Shown here: positions 1 through 5,650 of the stretch, one piece after another | How positions within the stretch are numbered: the stretch's first letter is position 1 | How the letters are laid out: each line of letters begins with the position of its first letter | Assembly: GCA_023267475.1 (NCBI GenBank) | Contig: JAHFND010000023.1 | Location: 1 to 7,399, forward strand | DNA length: 7,399 bases | From: a bacterium | GTDB lineage: Bacteria; Patescibacteriota; Minisyncoccia; Phycocordibacterales; UBA5272 | Direction: 5' to 3' | Notes under the pieces: model-generated | Databases searched by the model: none | Seen by the model: the letters and a program-made list of their open reading frames with translations, nothing else | Told to the model about the DNA's origin: nothing | Made by a program: the position numbers and the translations under genes

Positions 1-233
1 AATTGTCAGTAGATTTCGGCGAAGAAAAACCTCGTCAGATACTTTCTGGTATTCGTGAATATATTAAAGCAGAAGAATTACTCGGTAAACAATTTCCTTT
101 TGTGACAAATCTCGCACCACGAATGTTACGTGGTCATGAATCACAAGGAATGATTCTAGCAGGAAGTGATGAAAACGGACTCGCATTATTTAATCCATCT
201 AAGCCACTTGCTAATGGAACTCGCTTAAGATAA
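1..233 (+). CDS. tRNA-binding (MetG C-terminal / Trbp111-type) domain protein, 3' end only
   Basis: This is the last 76 or so residues of a gene that enters from the left edge; the reading frame begins at base 3 and no genuine start is visible. The residues PRQILSGIREY, then FVTNLAPRMLRGHESQGMILA and a final GLALFNP match the C-terminal half of the tRNA-binding OB-fold found at the end of methionyl-tRNA synthetase (MetG) and in stand-alone Trbp111/CsaA proteins. In that family the domain binds tRNA nonspecifically, at the elbow, and often dimerises the synthetase. The visible part cannot tell a full metG from a small stand-alone protein. It ends 2 nt before the dedA-like gene, so the two are probably co-transcribed. 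The domain call is secure; the identity of the whole gene is inference. Confidence 0.85.
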   Translation, partial: LSVDFGEEKPRQILSGIREYIKAEELLGKQFPFVTNLAPRMLRGHESQGMILAGSDENGLALFNPSKPLANGTRLR

Positions 234-235
234 AT

Positions 236-832
236 ATGACAGAAAAGCTTATAGCTTGGGTAGAAAAATGGGCAGGACATCATCATGCTATGAAAGCATT
301 GTCACTTGTAGCCTTTGTGGAATCTTCTTTTTTTCCGATACCACCTTTTGTGCTTATGGTAGCTATGCTTATTCATGAAAAGAAACCATCTTGGGTGAAA
401 ATAGCGATAGTGGGGATGCTTTCATCAGTACTCGGAGGAATATTTGGTTATTTTATCGGTAAATTTTTATATGGATATATAGGAGCTCCACTTATCGCTT
501 GGTATGGATTAACAGATCAAGTTGCATCTTTGGGGCAGATATTTAAAGATCATGTTTTTATTACAATCTTTCTGGCTTCAATATCACCATTACCGTATAA
601 AGTATTCACTTTATCTGCCGGGCTTTTCTCTGTTGATATTTTTAGTTTTATTTTAGCTTCACTTGTCGGAAGAAGTATTAGATTCTTTTTTGTGGCTTAT
701 GTAACTGACAGGTATGGAATTCGTACAAAGCATTTTATTTTAGAACAGAAAAAATATACAACAGTAGTTGTTACTTCTGCTGTTATTCTGGGGATTACAT
801 ATTTTCTTCTTATAAAGCAGGGTATACTTTAG
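236..832 (+). CDS. DedA/YqaA-family (VTT domain) integral membrane protein
   Basis: This 198-residue, very hydrophobic protein has about five predicted membrane segments, near residues 21-47, 53-80, 107-132, 134-158 and 173-195. The family hallmarks are visible: an acidic residue followed by a proline-rich re-entrant segment (ESSFFPIPP, about 29-37), GYFIGKFLYG (71-80), SPLPYKVFTLSAG (117-129) and an arginine-bearing GRSIRFFFVAY (145-155). It is most like the YqaA branch of the DedA (SNARE-associated/VTT) superfamily, whose better-studied members act in envelope lipid handling or as flippases; the substrate cannot be read from sequence. It starts 2 nt after the preceding stop and ends 2 nt before the next ATG, so it sits in a tight operon. 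No Shine-Dalgarno is visible, so translation probably depends on coupling. Confidence 0.85.
   Translation: MTEKLIAWVEKWAGHHHAMKALSLVAFVESSFFPIPPFVLMVAMLIHEKKPSWVKIAIVGMLSSVLGGIFGYFIGKFLYGYIGAPLIAWYGLTDQVASLGQIFKDHVFITIFLASISPLPYKVFTLSAGLFSVDIFSFILASLVGRSIRFFFVAYVTDRYGIRTKHFILEQKKYTTVVVTSAVILGITYFLLIKQGIL
823..828 (+). promoter_or_regulatory. -10 box (TATACT) for the 77-residue gene
   Basis: TATACT lies inside the last codons of the dedA-like gene and ends exactly 6 nt before the ATG at 835, so transcription would start on or next to the start codon. No convincing -35 box was found. The same -10/N6/ATG layout recurs at five other genes in the window. It could alternatively be a chance match in the coding sequence, because operon read-through would also serve this gene. 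Confidence 0.45.
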
Positions 833-834
833 AT

Positions 835-1068
835 ATGTCACATCACATTTGTATAGAAGATGATTACCTAACTTTTGATGGAGAAGTTATTCCATTTGGA
901 AAGCGCGCCATAGAAAAAGAAAACACAAAAGTAATAAATGAAATATTAGATACCATTGTACACAAAATAGGGAAAGAAGAAGTTAGTGTTTGTGGAACAG
1001 GGGACGCTAAAAGAATGCTCGGGAGGAAAATAGAAGACAGATTAAAAAGAGAAGTGTCTTACGAATAG
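835..1068 (+). CDS. Small conserved-looking protein of unknown function (77 residues)
   Basis: I do not recognise this protein. It has a short beta-like N-terminus (HHICIEDDYLTFDGEVIPFG), a charged helical middle (AIEKENTKVINEILDTIVHKIG), a strand-like VSVCGTG and a basic helical tail (KRMLGRKIEDRLKREV). There is no signal peptide or membrane segment, so it is probably cytoplasmic. It begins 2 nt after the dedA-like stop, has no Shine-Dalgarno, and carries a possible own -10 box 6 nt upstream. Its stop is 11 bases from the end of the convergent membrane-protein gene. Coding status is supported by the tight operon spacing and coding-like composition, not by homology. Confidence 0.7.
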   Translation: MSHHICIEDDYLTFDGEVIPFGKRAIEKENTKVINEILDTIVHKIGKEEVSVCGTGDAKRMLGRKIEDRLKREVSYE

Positions 1069-1075
1069 GTTAGAA

Positions 1076-1090
1076 CCTCTTAAATAGAGG
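1076..1090. terminator. Weak hairpin between convergent genes
   Basis: CCTCT, loop TAAAT, AGAGG form a 5-bp stem at the junction of two converging genes, overlapping the 3' end of the minus-strand gene. The stem is short and has no clear U-tract on either side, so it is a poor intrinsic terminator. It is listed because it is the only candidate in the 11-nt gap. Confidence 0.2.
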
Positions 1091-1607
1091 CATTTATTAC
1101 AGTAGCATCTGGCTTTTTAATAAGATTACTAACAGAAACTACTAACGTTGACACTATAGCTAGAAGCCAGACATAATATCCTATCGATAGTGTGTAGTTA
1201 GTGCTGGAGTCTATAAAACTAAGGGTTAGACATCCATTTATTTTTTCATAATGTCCATCCCACACATTAGTCCCAGTACTGATAAAAATCTTACATTGTT
1301 TTCCAAATATCTGCATAAAAATAGCCTGTAAACCTAACACAAAAGATATTAATGAATACCAACTTGCTTTAACAAAATTACCATTATTTATAGATCTGAT
1401 TGCCAAAGCAAGTAGGGGGTTTGCATACCAAGAAAATAGATATTGAAAAATTCCAAACCATCCTAAAATAAGTACAACTATTCCATAGGTGGCACCAGTC
1501 CAGTATTCAGCATTTAAAATACTGCCATAAGATAGACCTGGCAGTAGAAGCGATATAATAAATAACCATTTCAATAGTTTAGTGGTAGTTGTATTTTTAG
1601 ATTCCAT
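1080..1607 (-). CDS. Multi-pass membrane protein of unknown function
   Basis: This is a 175-residue hydrophobic protein with about four predicted membrane segments: near 12-32 (LLKWLFIISLLLPGLSYGSIL), 40-72 (a long stretch with GWFGIFQYLFSWYANPLLALA), 82-102 (WYSLISFVLGLQAIFMQIF) and 139-163 (YYVWLLAIVSTLVVSVSNLI). A likely non-cytoplasmic loop between the last two contains KQCKIFISTGTNVWDGHYEKINGC, with two cysteines that could pair. I do not recognise the family. It lies 30 nt downstream of murI on the same strand but has its own -10-like box (TAGACT) 6 nt before its ATG and no Shine-Dalgarno. The start agrees with a short charged N-terminus before the first membrane helix. Confidence 0.7.
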   Translation of the reverse strand: MESKNTTTTKLLKWLFIISLLLPGLSYGSILNAEYWTGATYGIVVLILGWFGIFQYLFSWYANPLLALAIRSINNGNFVKASWYSLISFVLGLQAIFMQIFGKQCKIFISTGTNVWDGHYEKINGCLTLSFIDSSTNYTLSIGYYVWLLAIVSTLVVSVSNLIKKPDATVINASI

Positions 1608-1613
1608 TATTGT

Positions 1614-1619
1614 AGTCTA
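1614..1619 (-). promoter_or_regulatory. -10-like box (TAGACT) for the membrane-protein gene
   Basis: Read on the minus strand, TAGACT ends exactly 6 nt before the ATG at 1607. It matches four of six bases of TATAAT and differs by one base from the TATACT seen at other starts in the window. No -35 box is evident. The gene could also be served by read-through from murI. Confidence 0.3.
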
Positions 1620-1637
1620 CATTAGATAGAAATATAT

Positions 1638-2468
1638 TCAATTAATGGTTATTTTTTTTACATCTATTTTTTTGCCAAAGAATATACTGCCTAGTTTTTT
1701 AAATTTATCTGTCAGATCAGTGGAATAAAAGATTACAGTACCGGTCTTTTTTAATTTTTGTTCTATTTCTTTATGTTTTTGAAGATATATCTTTAATCTC
1801 TTTGAGACTACGCTAGATTCAGAAATTATAGTCACATCTTTTCCTACTATTTTCTTTATTTTATTTTTTAACAAACCATAGTGAGTACAACCCAGTATAA
1901 GTGTGTCTATTTTGTTTTTAATTAGAGGGTTTATGTAATCTTTTAGGATAAGGTTTATGGCTTCTTGATTTTTTACACCTTCTTCTACTATCGGCACAAG
2001 AAGTGGGCATGCTTGCTGAAATACTTTTATAGATGGATCAGACTTTTTTATTTCTCTTATAAATTTCTCAGATCTTACTGTCGAGCTAGTCGCTATCACT
2101 CCTATTCTTTTATTCCTAGTTTTAAGGACGGCTTCTTCTGTGGCTGGAACTACAACACCCAACACCTTTTTATTTGGGTAGTATTTAGGAAGATATTTTT
2201 CTTGTATTGTTCGTAGAGCTTCTGCTGATGCCGTATTGCATGCAATGATGACTAGATCACAATTGTTCTTGAAAAAGAAGTTTATAGCTTCTACTGTGAA
2301 CTTGTAAATTATTTCTTGGGATCTTGTGCCGTATGGACTACGTGCAGTATCCCCGAGATAGATGTAATCGTATTCTTTGTTTTCTTTTACTATACCTCTT
2401 AAAATATCCAAACCACCAAATCCTGAATCAAAGACACCAATTTTCTTTGTTTTTTTTAGATTTTTCAT
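1638..2468 (-). CDS. murI: Glutamate racemase
   Basis: Cytoplasmic enzyme that interconverts L- and D-glutamate, supplying D-Glu for peptidoglycan. At 276 residues it has normal family length. The signatures are all present: GVFDSGFGGLDILRGI (11-26, with D14 and S15), YLGDTARSPYGTRS (37-50), IIACNTASAEAL (74-85, catalytic C77), VVVPATEEA (105-113) and LILGCTHYGLL (190-200, catalytic C194 followed by H196). I chose the ATG at 2468 because the 11 residues that could precede it in frame (from 2501) are just the translated 3' half of tRNA-Arg. The ATG lies 6 nt beyond the tRNA discriminator base. The only purine-rich SD-like stretch, GAGG, is part of the tRNA acceptor stem, so murI is probably co-transcribed with tRNA-Arg. 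Confidence 0.97.
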   Translation of the reverse strand: MKNLKKTKKIGVFDSGFGGLDILRGIVKENKEYDYIYLGDTARSPYGTRSQEIIYKFTVEAINFFFKNNCDLVIIACNTASAEALRTIQEKYLPKYYPNKKVLGVVVPATEEAVLKTRNKRIGVIATSSTVRSEKFIREIKKSDPSIKVFQQACPLLVPIVEEGVKNQEAINLILKDYINPLIKNKIDTLILGCTHYGLLKNKIKKIVGKDVTIISESSVVSKRLKIYLQKHKEIEQKLKKTGTVIFYSTDLTDKFKKLGSIFFGKKIDVKKITIN

Positions 2469-2474
2469 TTGTTG

Positions 2475-2546
2475 TGCCCTCGGCAGGAATCGAACCTGCA
2501 ATAACGGCTTAGAAGTCCGCAGTTATATCCATTTAACTACAAGGGC
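2475..2546 (-). tRNA. tRNA-Arg(UCU)
   Basis: The 72-nt cloverleaf on the minus strand has acceptor GCCCTTG/CGAGGGC (one T-G pair), D-stem GTTA/TAAC, anticodon stem GCGGA/GCCGT with an A31-G39 mismatch, loop CTTCTAA giving anticodon TCT, and T-arm GCAGG-TTCGATT-CCTGC. The discriminator base is A. CCA is not encoded; the next bases are CAA. It is the first gene of a probable tRNA-Arg/murI transcript. Confidence 0.95.
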
Positions 2547-2550
2547 ATGG

Positions 2551-2556
2551 AGTATA
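2551..2556 (-). promoter_or_regulatory. -10 box (TATACT) before tRNA-Arg
   Basis: On the minus strand, TATACT lies only 4 nt (CCAT) before the first base of the mature tRNA. A start site at the tRNA 5' end would leave no leader for RNase P. No good -35 box was found. The spacing is at the short limit for a normal start site. Confidence 0.4.
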
Positions 2557-2609
2557 GAACATACTAGCAAAAAAATGAAAAATGTTGTAGTATTTGTCTT
2601 ATACACAGA

Positions 2610-2674
2610 GGGCGATTAGCTCAGTTGGCAAAAGAAGATGGCCAGCGCATTAATGCGCAAATCAGAAATGCCAA
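2610..2674 (+). pseudogene. Degenerate tRNA-Val copy
   Basis: The first 19 bases (2610-2628, GGGCGATTAGCTCAGTTGG) are identical to the 5' end of the intact tRNA-Val at 2705. The copy then has a longer, altered D-loop, keeps AGCGCATT of the anticodon stem, loses about three anticodon-loop bases, and fades out after a TCAGA match; no T-arm or 3' acceptor strand remains. The region now contains a perfect 14-bp palindrome, GCGCATTAATGCGC (2645-2658), nested inside TTGGCA/TGCCAA (2625-2630 with 2669-2674). The bases just upstream of both copies (TATACA and TACACA, each 4 nt before GGGCGA) also match, so the duplication probably included the promoter. Confidence 0.65.
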
Positions 2675-2704
2675 CGAGATAGTTTTTCTTAAAGTACACA
2701 AATC

Positions 2705-2777
2705 GGGCGATTAGCTCAGTTGGTAGAGCAGCGCATTTACACTGCGAAGGTCAGAGGTTCGAATCCTCTATTGCCCA
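2705..2777 (+). tRNA. tRNA-Val(UAC)
   Basis: This 73-nt cloverleaf has acceptor GGGCGAT/ATTGCCC, D-arm GCTC-AGTTGGTA-GAGC, anticodon stem GCGCA/TGCGA (outer G-A mismatch), loop TTTACAC giving anticodon TAC, and T-arm AGAGG-TTCGAAT-CCTCT. The discriminator is A and CCA is not encoded. A rho-independent terminator follows 8 nt downstream. A broken copy lies 95 bp upstream in the same orientation. Confidence 0.96.
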
Positions 2778-2785
2778 CAGAACAG

Positions 2786-2812
2786 AAAAAATTCGCTAAG
2801 GCGAATTTTTTT
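2786..2812 (+). terminator. Intrinsic terminator after tRNA-Val
   Basis: AAAAATTCGC, loop TAAG and GCGAATTTTT form a 10-bp stem followed by further T residues. The T-run leads directly into the extended -10 box of the next gene. Confidence 0.85.
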
Positions 2813-2820
2813 GTTAGTAT
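2812..2820 (+). promoter_or_regulatory. Extended -10 (TGT-TAGTAT) for the pseudouridine synthase gene
   Basis: TGn followed by TAGTAT ends exactly 6 nt before the ATG at 2827. No -35 element is visible, consistent with an extended -10 promoter. It abuts the preceding terminator, so the gene should need its own promoter. Confidence 0.45.
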
Positions 2821-2826
2821 TTATAT

Positions 2827-3552
2827 ATGAAATTTCCTATTCTTTTTGAAAATGTACATGCAGTGGCTATTGATAAGCCTGCTGGTATTATGGTGCACCC
2901 AGACGAAAGAGGTGACGAATATACAATAGCTAACTGGATGAAGGATACATATAAAGTTATGGTTGGAGATAAAGATCGTGAAGGAATAGTCCATAGATTA
3001 GATAGGAATACTACAGGAGTATTAATTCTTGCTAAAGATAATATTGCATACACTACATTTAAAAAACAGTTTCATGATCACACTACGCGCAAGGTGTATC
3101 GAGCTATAGTAGAAGGAAATATTAAGCATGATACTGGAATGATATCTCTACCAATTGCGCGCGCACGAAGTGACTTCCGTAAACGCACAGTAGTAGATAT
3201 GTTTTCAAAAGATCAGCGTGGTGAAGAAAGAGAAGCAATAACTCGTTATAAAGTACTTGATCGTGCAACAAGTGAAGATGGTAAAAATTATACTTATGTG
3301 GAAGCGTACCCTCTTACTGGACGCACTCATCAAATACGCGCGCACTTTAGAGGAATACGCCATCCTATAGTAGGGGATGATCTTTATGGGTCCTCTACCG
3401 GTAAGAATCTAGCTCCACGCTCTATGCTTCACGCATATTCTCTTACTATAGAAATTCCTCAGGAAAAAGAAGGAAAATTAGAAACTACTATTGTATCTCC
3501 AGTACCAAAAGACATGATAGAGACCCTTGCTTCTTTAGGTTTTTCATGTTAA
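2827..3552 (+). CDS. RluA-family pseudouridine synthase
   Basis: A 241-residue enzyme that isomerises specific uridines in rRNA (or tRNA) to pseudouridine. The catalytic motif HRLDRNTTG has its aspartate at D59. Other family blocks are AIDKPAGIMVHP (14-25), VLILAKD, TTRKVYRAIVEG, and the C-terminal AYPLTGRTHQIRAHFRGIRHPIVGDDLYG. The catalytic domain starts almost at residue 1, so there is no N-terminal S4 RNA-binding domain as in RluD or RluC; it is closer in layout to RluA or other minimal members. The target uridine cannot be assigned from this. It lies 6 nt ahead of rplS on the same strand, so both probably serve the ribosome from one transcript. No Shine-Dalgarno is visible. Confidence 0.93.
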   Translation: MKFPILFENVHAVAIDKPAGIMVHPDERGDEYTIANWMKDTYKVMVGDKDREGIVHRLDRNTTGVLILAKDNIAYTTFKKQFHDHTTRKVYRAIVEGNIKHDTGMISLPIARARSDFRKRTVVDMFSKDQRGEEREAITRYKVLDRATSEDGKNYTYVEAYPLTGRTHQIRAHFRGIRHPIVGDDLYGSSTGKNLAPRSMLHAYSLTIEIPQEKEGKLETTIVSPVPKDMIETLASLGFSC

Positions 3553-3558
3553 GATTCC

Positions 3559-3996
3559 ATGACTATGAAGACAACTATAAAGTTCACTCCGGTAGACGTA
3601 GCATCTCGCAAAGAGCTTGATTTCTCAACAGGTGATGTAGTTTGCGTTTGGAATAAGATCAAAGAAGCAGATGGAAAGATCCGTCTTCAAGCTTTTGAAG
3701 GGATGGTTCTTGCTCGTAAGCATGGTGCAGAAGCAGGAGCTACATTTACAGTGCGTAAGGTTGCATCAGGAGTTGGAGTAGAACGTGTATTTCCTTTATA
3801 TTCAGTGATGATTGATAAAATAGAATTGATTCGGCGTGCTCGTACTCGTAGAAGTAAGCTTTACTATGTTCGTGATAAGGCATTACGTGATGTACGTCGT
3901 AAACTAAAGAAAGATACTCGCGTAGTAAAGAAAGGAAGTACTACAACAATGGAAGCAGCAGTAGTAGAAGAAACTCCGGTAGAAGTAGAAGCATAA
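3559..3996 (+). CDS. rplS: Large-subunit ribosomal protein bL19
   Basis: bL19 sits at the 30S/50S interface. The family core is clear: GDVVCVWNKI, IRLQAFEGMVLARKHG, FTVRKVASGVGVERVFPLYS, then the basic RRARTRRSKLYYVRDK and RDVRRKLKK. At 145 residues it is longer than the usual 115 or so, because of an acidic tail (residues about 120-145, ending VVEETPVEVEA) beyond the conserved core. Two starts are possible, ATG at 3559 and ATG at 3565 (MKTTIKFTP). An extended -10 (TGT-TAAGAT, 3547-3555) lies 3 nt before the first and 9 nt before the second, so if that promoter is real the second start is favoured. The gene is followed at once by a strong terminator. Confidence 0.97.
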   Translation: MTMKTTIKFTPVDVASRKELDFSTGDVVCVWNKIKEADGKIRLQAFEGMVLARKHGAEAGATFTVRKVASGVGVERVFPLYSVMIDKIELIRRARTRRSKLYYVRDKALRDVRRKLKKDTRVVKKGSTTTMEAAVVEETPVEVEA

Positions 3997-4000
3997 ATAA

Positions 4001-4037
4001 AAATTAAAATCTCGACCATAAGTCGAGATTTTAATTT
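4001..4037 (+). terminator. Strong intrinsic terminator after rplS
   Basis: AAATTAAAATCTCGAC, loop CATAA and GTCGAGATTTTAATTT form a perfect 16-bp stem whose 3' side is T-rich. It is symmetric enough to work in both directions and closes the pseudouridine synthase/rplS transcript. Confidence 0.92.
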
Positions 4038-4048
4038 CTAAAAAGATA

Positions 4049-4054
4049 TATACT
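4049..4054 (+). promoter_or_regulatory. -10 box (TATACT) for the M23 peptidase gene
   Basis: TATACT lies 14 nt before the ATG at 4069 and just after the rplS terminator. It predicts a leader of only about 8 nt without a Shine-Dalgarno. No -35 box was identified. Confidence 0.4.
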
Positions 4055-4068
4055 GGGCTTATATCTTT

Positions 4069-4896
4069 ATGTCTTATAAAAAATTATTAGTTTTCTTTAT
4101 TTTATTTTCTCCGACAAGTATTTTTGCTTATAGTACTACTACAGCAAAACAAGGAGATGTATCTTTTTTCGAGATGAGTGATGAATGTAAGAAAGCTAAT
4201 ATTAAAATACCAAAGTTAGGGACATTCCCAGTAATTAATTTTCAGAAAAAGAATTTACTTGTAGTACCGATTGATATTAATAATGCAACAGGGACTTTCA
4301 TAATCTCTTCTTGTGGTTCAAATACAGATCAAAGTCTTATTGTTTCTTCTAGATTAAAAGATACTAAAATTTTTGTTATACCAAATAACAAAGGAGGTGA
4401 CACTGTGAAAAATGCAAATAAAATAAAAAGAGAGATTGGGAATGACGCACGTATTTTCGATAAGATATTTTCCAATAAAAAACAATTTTGGTTAGATCCG
4501 TTTATGTTTCCTGTAAAAGAACCAGTTATTACCGATACTTACGGGTATGTTCGGTCTTCACAAGGTGTAGAAGTTTCTCATAAGGGGACAGATTTTAAAG
4601 CAGAAATAGGTACACCTGTATATTCTATGAACAAAGGAGTAGTTAGATATATCGGTGTACTTCCTTCATATGGAAAAACAATTATCATTGATCATGGTCA
4701 TGGAATACAGACAGTATACTTACATCTATCAAAGATTTTTGTAAAAAATGGGGCTCTAGTAGAGAAGGGAAGACTTATTGGAAATTCTGGTAATACAGGA
4801 TTCGTGGATGGGGCACATTTACATATTTCGATAAGGGTTTCAGGTATAAGTATTGATCCAGAAAGTTTTATGAAAGTTTTAGGAGAGAAGAAATAG
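4069..4896 (+). CDS. Secreted M23 (LytM-type) metallopeptidase
   Basis: A 275-residue exported protein. Residues 1-20 (basic start, hydrophobic core, ending SPTSIFA) form a signal peptide. Residues 21-150 are an unassigned N-terminal region with two cysteines (C40, C82). The peptidase domain spans about 152-270: HKGTDF supplies H171 and D175, YLHLS supplies H219, and GAHLHISI supplies H250 and H252. By analogy with LytM, H171, D175 and H252 would bind zinc, and H219 and H250 would take part in catalysis, so the active site looks complete. Such enzymes cleave peptidoglycan cross-bridges during growth or division; the exact bond cannot be told. The gene sits between the rplS terminator and the homing-endonuclease unit, and I see no terminator after its stop. 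Confidence 0.9.
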   Translation: MSYKKLLVFFILFSPTSIFAYSTTTAKQGDVSFFEMSDECKKANIKIPKLGTFPVINFQKKNLLVVPIDINNATGTFIISSCGSNTDQSLIVSSRLKDTKIFVIPNNKGGDTVKNANKIKREIGNDARIFDKIFSNKKQFWLDPFMFPVKEPVITDTYGYVRSSQGVEVSHKGTDFKAEIGTPVYSMNKGVVRYIGVLPSYGKTIIIDHGHGIQTVYLHLSKIFVKNGALVEKGRLIGNSGNTGFVDGAHLHISIRVSGISIDPESFMKVLGEKK

Positions 4897-4912
4897 ATTA
4901 TTCTATGTTAAT

Positions 4913-4940
4913 AAATTGGTAGACGCTATTACCTTGAGGT
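4913..4940 (+). pseudogene. Fragment of a tRNA-Leu gene (D-loop to anticodon loop)
   Basis: AAATTGGTAGACG (4913-4925) is identical to 5627-5639 of the intact tRNA-Leu, and CTTGAGGT (4933-4940) is identical to 5646-5653, with seven bases between instead of six. The bases before 4913 do not form a leucine acceptor stem, and those after 4940 do not pair with the anticodon stem, so this is a remnant and not a functional 5' exon. It makes a direct repeat flanking the endonuclease gene. If it came from a whole tRNA, that tRNA would have begun near 4901, just after the peptidase stop. Confidence 0.7.
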
Positions 4941-4948
4941 TTTATACT
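4920..4948 (+). promoter_or_regulatory. Promoter for the homing endonuclease gene
   Basis: TATACT (4943-4948) ends exactly 6 nt before the ATG at 4955, predicting a leaderless mRNA. Seventeen bases upstream, TAGACG (4920-4925) matches four of six bases of TTGACA; it belongs to the tRNA-Leu D-loop remnant, so the tRNA fragment may supply the -35 element. The -35 call is weak. Confidence 0.45.
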
Positions 4949-4954
4949 TAATAC

Positions 4955-5650
4955 ATGGGATTACGAGGTCCAAAACCAAAAGGGCAAGTAAGAATAAAAT
5001 GGTCCAGAGATTTGGCCTATATTTTAGGGCTTATAGTTACTGATGGTTCTTTATCAAAAGACTTGCGCCATATTATTTTTGTTTCGACAGATTTGCAACT
5101 CATTAAATTATTTAAAAGTCTACTTAAATTAGATAATACAATAGGCGAAAAGAAATATAAAAAAGATGCTTATACAAGAAAGAAAGCATATGTTATCCAA
5201 TTTGGAGATGTGTTATTTTTTAATTTTTTATGCAAGACAGGACTAATGCCAAATAAAACAAAGATTTTAAAAGATATTTTAGTGCCAGATAAGTACTTTG
5301 CTGATTTTTTAAGAGGTCATTTTGATGGTGACGGTTCATCTTATTCATATTTTGATAAACGTTGGAAGAATAGTTTTATGTTTTATGTTACTTTTGTTTC
5401 TGCAAGTAAGAAGCATATTTATTGGTTACAAAAAAAGATAAGACTACTTTATGGAGTAAATGGATACATGTCAAAAATTAAAGATAAGGATTTTTATCAA
5501 TTACGTTATGCAAAAAAAGAAGGTATAGTAATAGCAAAGAAAATGTATTATAATCCCACTACTCCTTGCTTGCTAAGAAAACGTAAAAAGTTATTTGAAG
5601 CTATCAAGAAAAATGCCCAGGTGGCGAAATTGGTAGACGTTTATGCTTGA
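4955..5650 (+). CDS. LAGLIDADG homing endonuclease whose 3' end is encoded by tRNA-Leu
   Basis: A 231-residue single-chain, two-motif LAGLIDADG enzyme. Motif 1 is AYILGLIVTDG (21-31, acidic D30) and motif 2 is FLRGHFDGDG (118-127, acidic D126); both metal-binding acids are kept, so it looks active. The N-terminus MGLRGPKPKG is basic. Such proteins cut a long, specific DNA site so that repair copies their own gene into it. Codon 221 starts exactly on base 1 of tRNA-Leu(GAG), and residues 221-231 (AQVAKLVDVYA) read through its acceptor, D-arm and 5' anticodon stem; TGA lies in the anticodon loop. The start has no Shine-Dalgarno within range (GAGG is 15 nt away) but has TATACT 6 nt upstream. The natural target is inferred to be the tRNA-Leu anticodon region. 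Confidence 0.92.
   Translation: MGLRGPKPKGQVRIKWSRDLAYILGLIVTDGSLSKDLRHIIFVSTDLQLIKLFKSLLKLDNTIGEKKYKKDAYTRKKAYVIQFGDVLFFNFLCKTGLMPNKTKILKDILVPDKYFADFLRGHFDGDGSSYSYFDKRWKNSFMFYVTFVSASKKHIYWLQKKIRLLYGVNGYMSKIKDKDFYQLRYAKKEGIVIAKKMYYNPTTPCLLRKRKKLFEAIKKNAQVAKLVDVYA

Noticed and set aside
1965..2216. Plus-strand frame inside murI
   Set aside because: It lies wholly antisense to the conserved core of murI and shows no protein-like features of its own.
2469..2501. An 11-residue N-terminal extension of MurI
   Set aside because: These codons are the 3' half of tRNA-Arg read as protein, and MurI homology starts right after the ATG at 2468.
2324..2619. Two overlapping plus-strand frames across the murI start and tRNA-Arg
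   Set aside because: They are antisense to murI and tRNA-Arg, and part of their sequence is the familiar translation of a tRNA complement.
2645..2658. The GCGCATTAATGCGC palindrome as an intrinsic terminator
   Set aside because: No T-run follows, and the loop would be too tight; it derives from the tRNA-Val anticodon stem.
2814..3053. Minus-strand frame opposite the pseudouridine synthase
   Set aside because: It is antisense to the catalytic core of a confidently identified gene.
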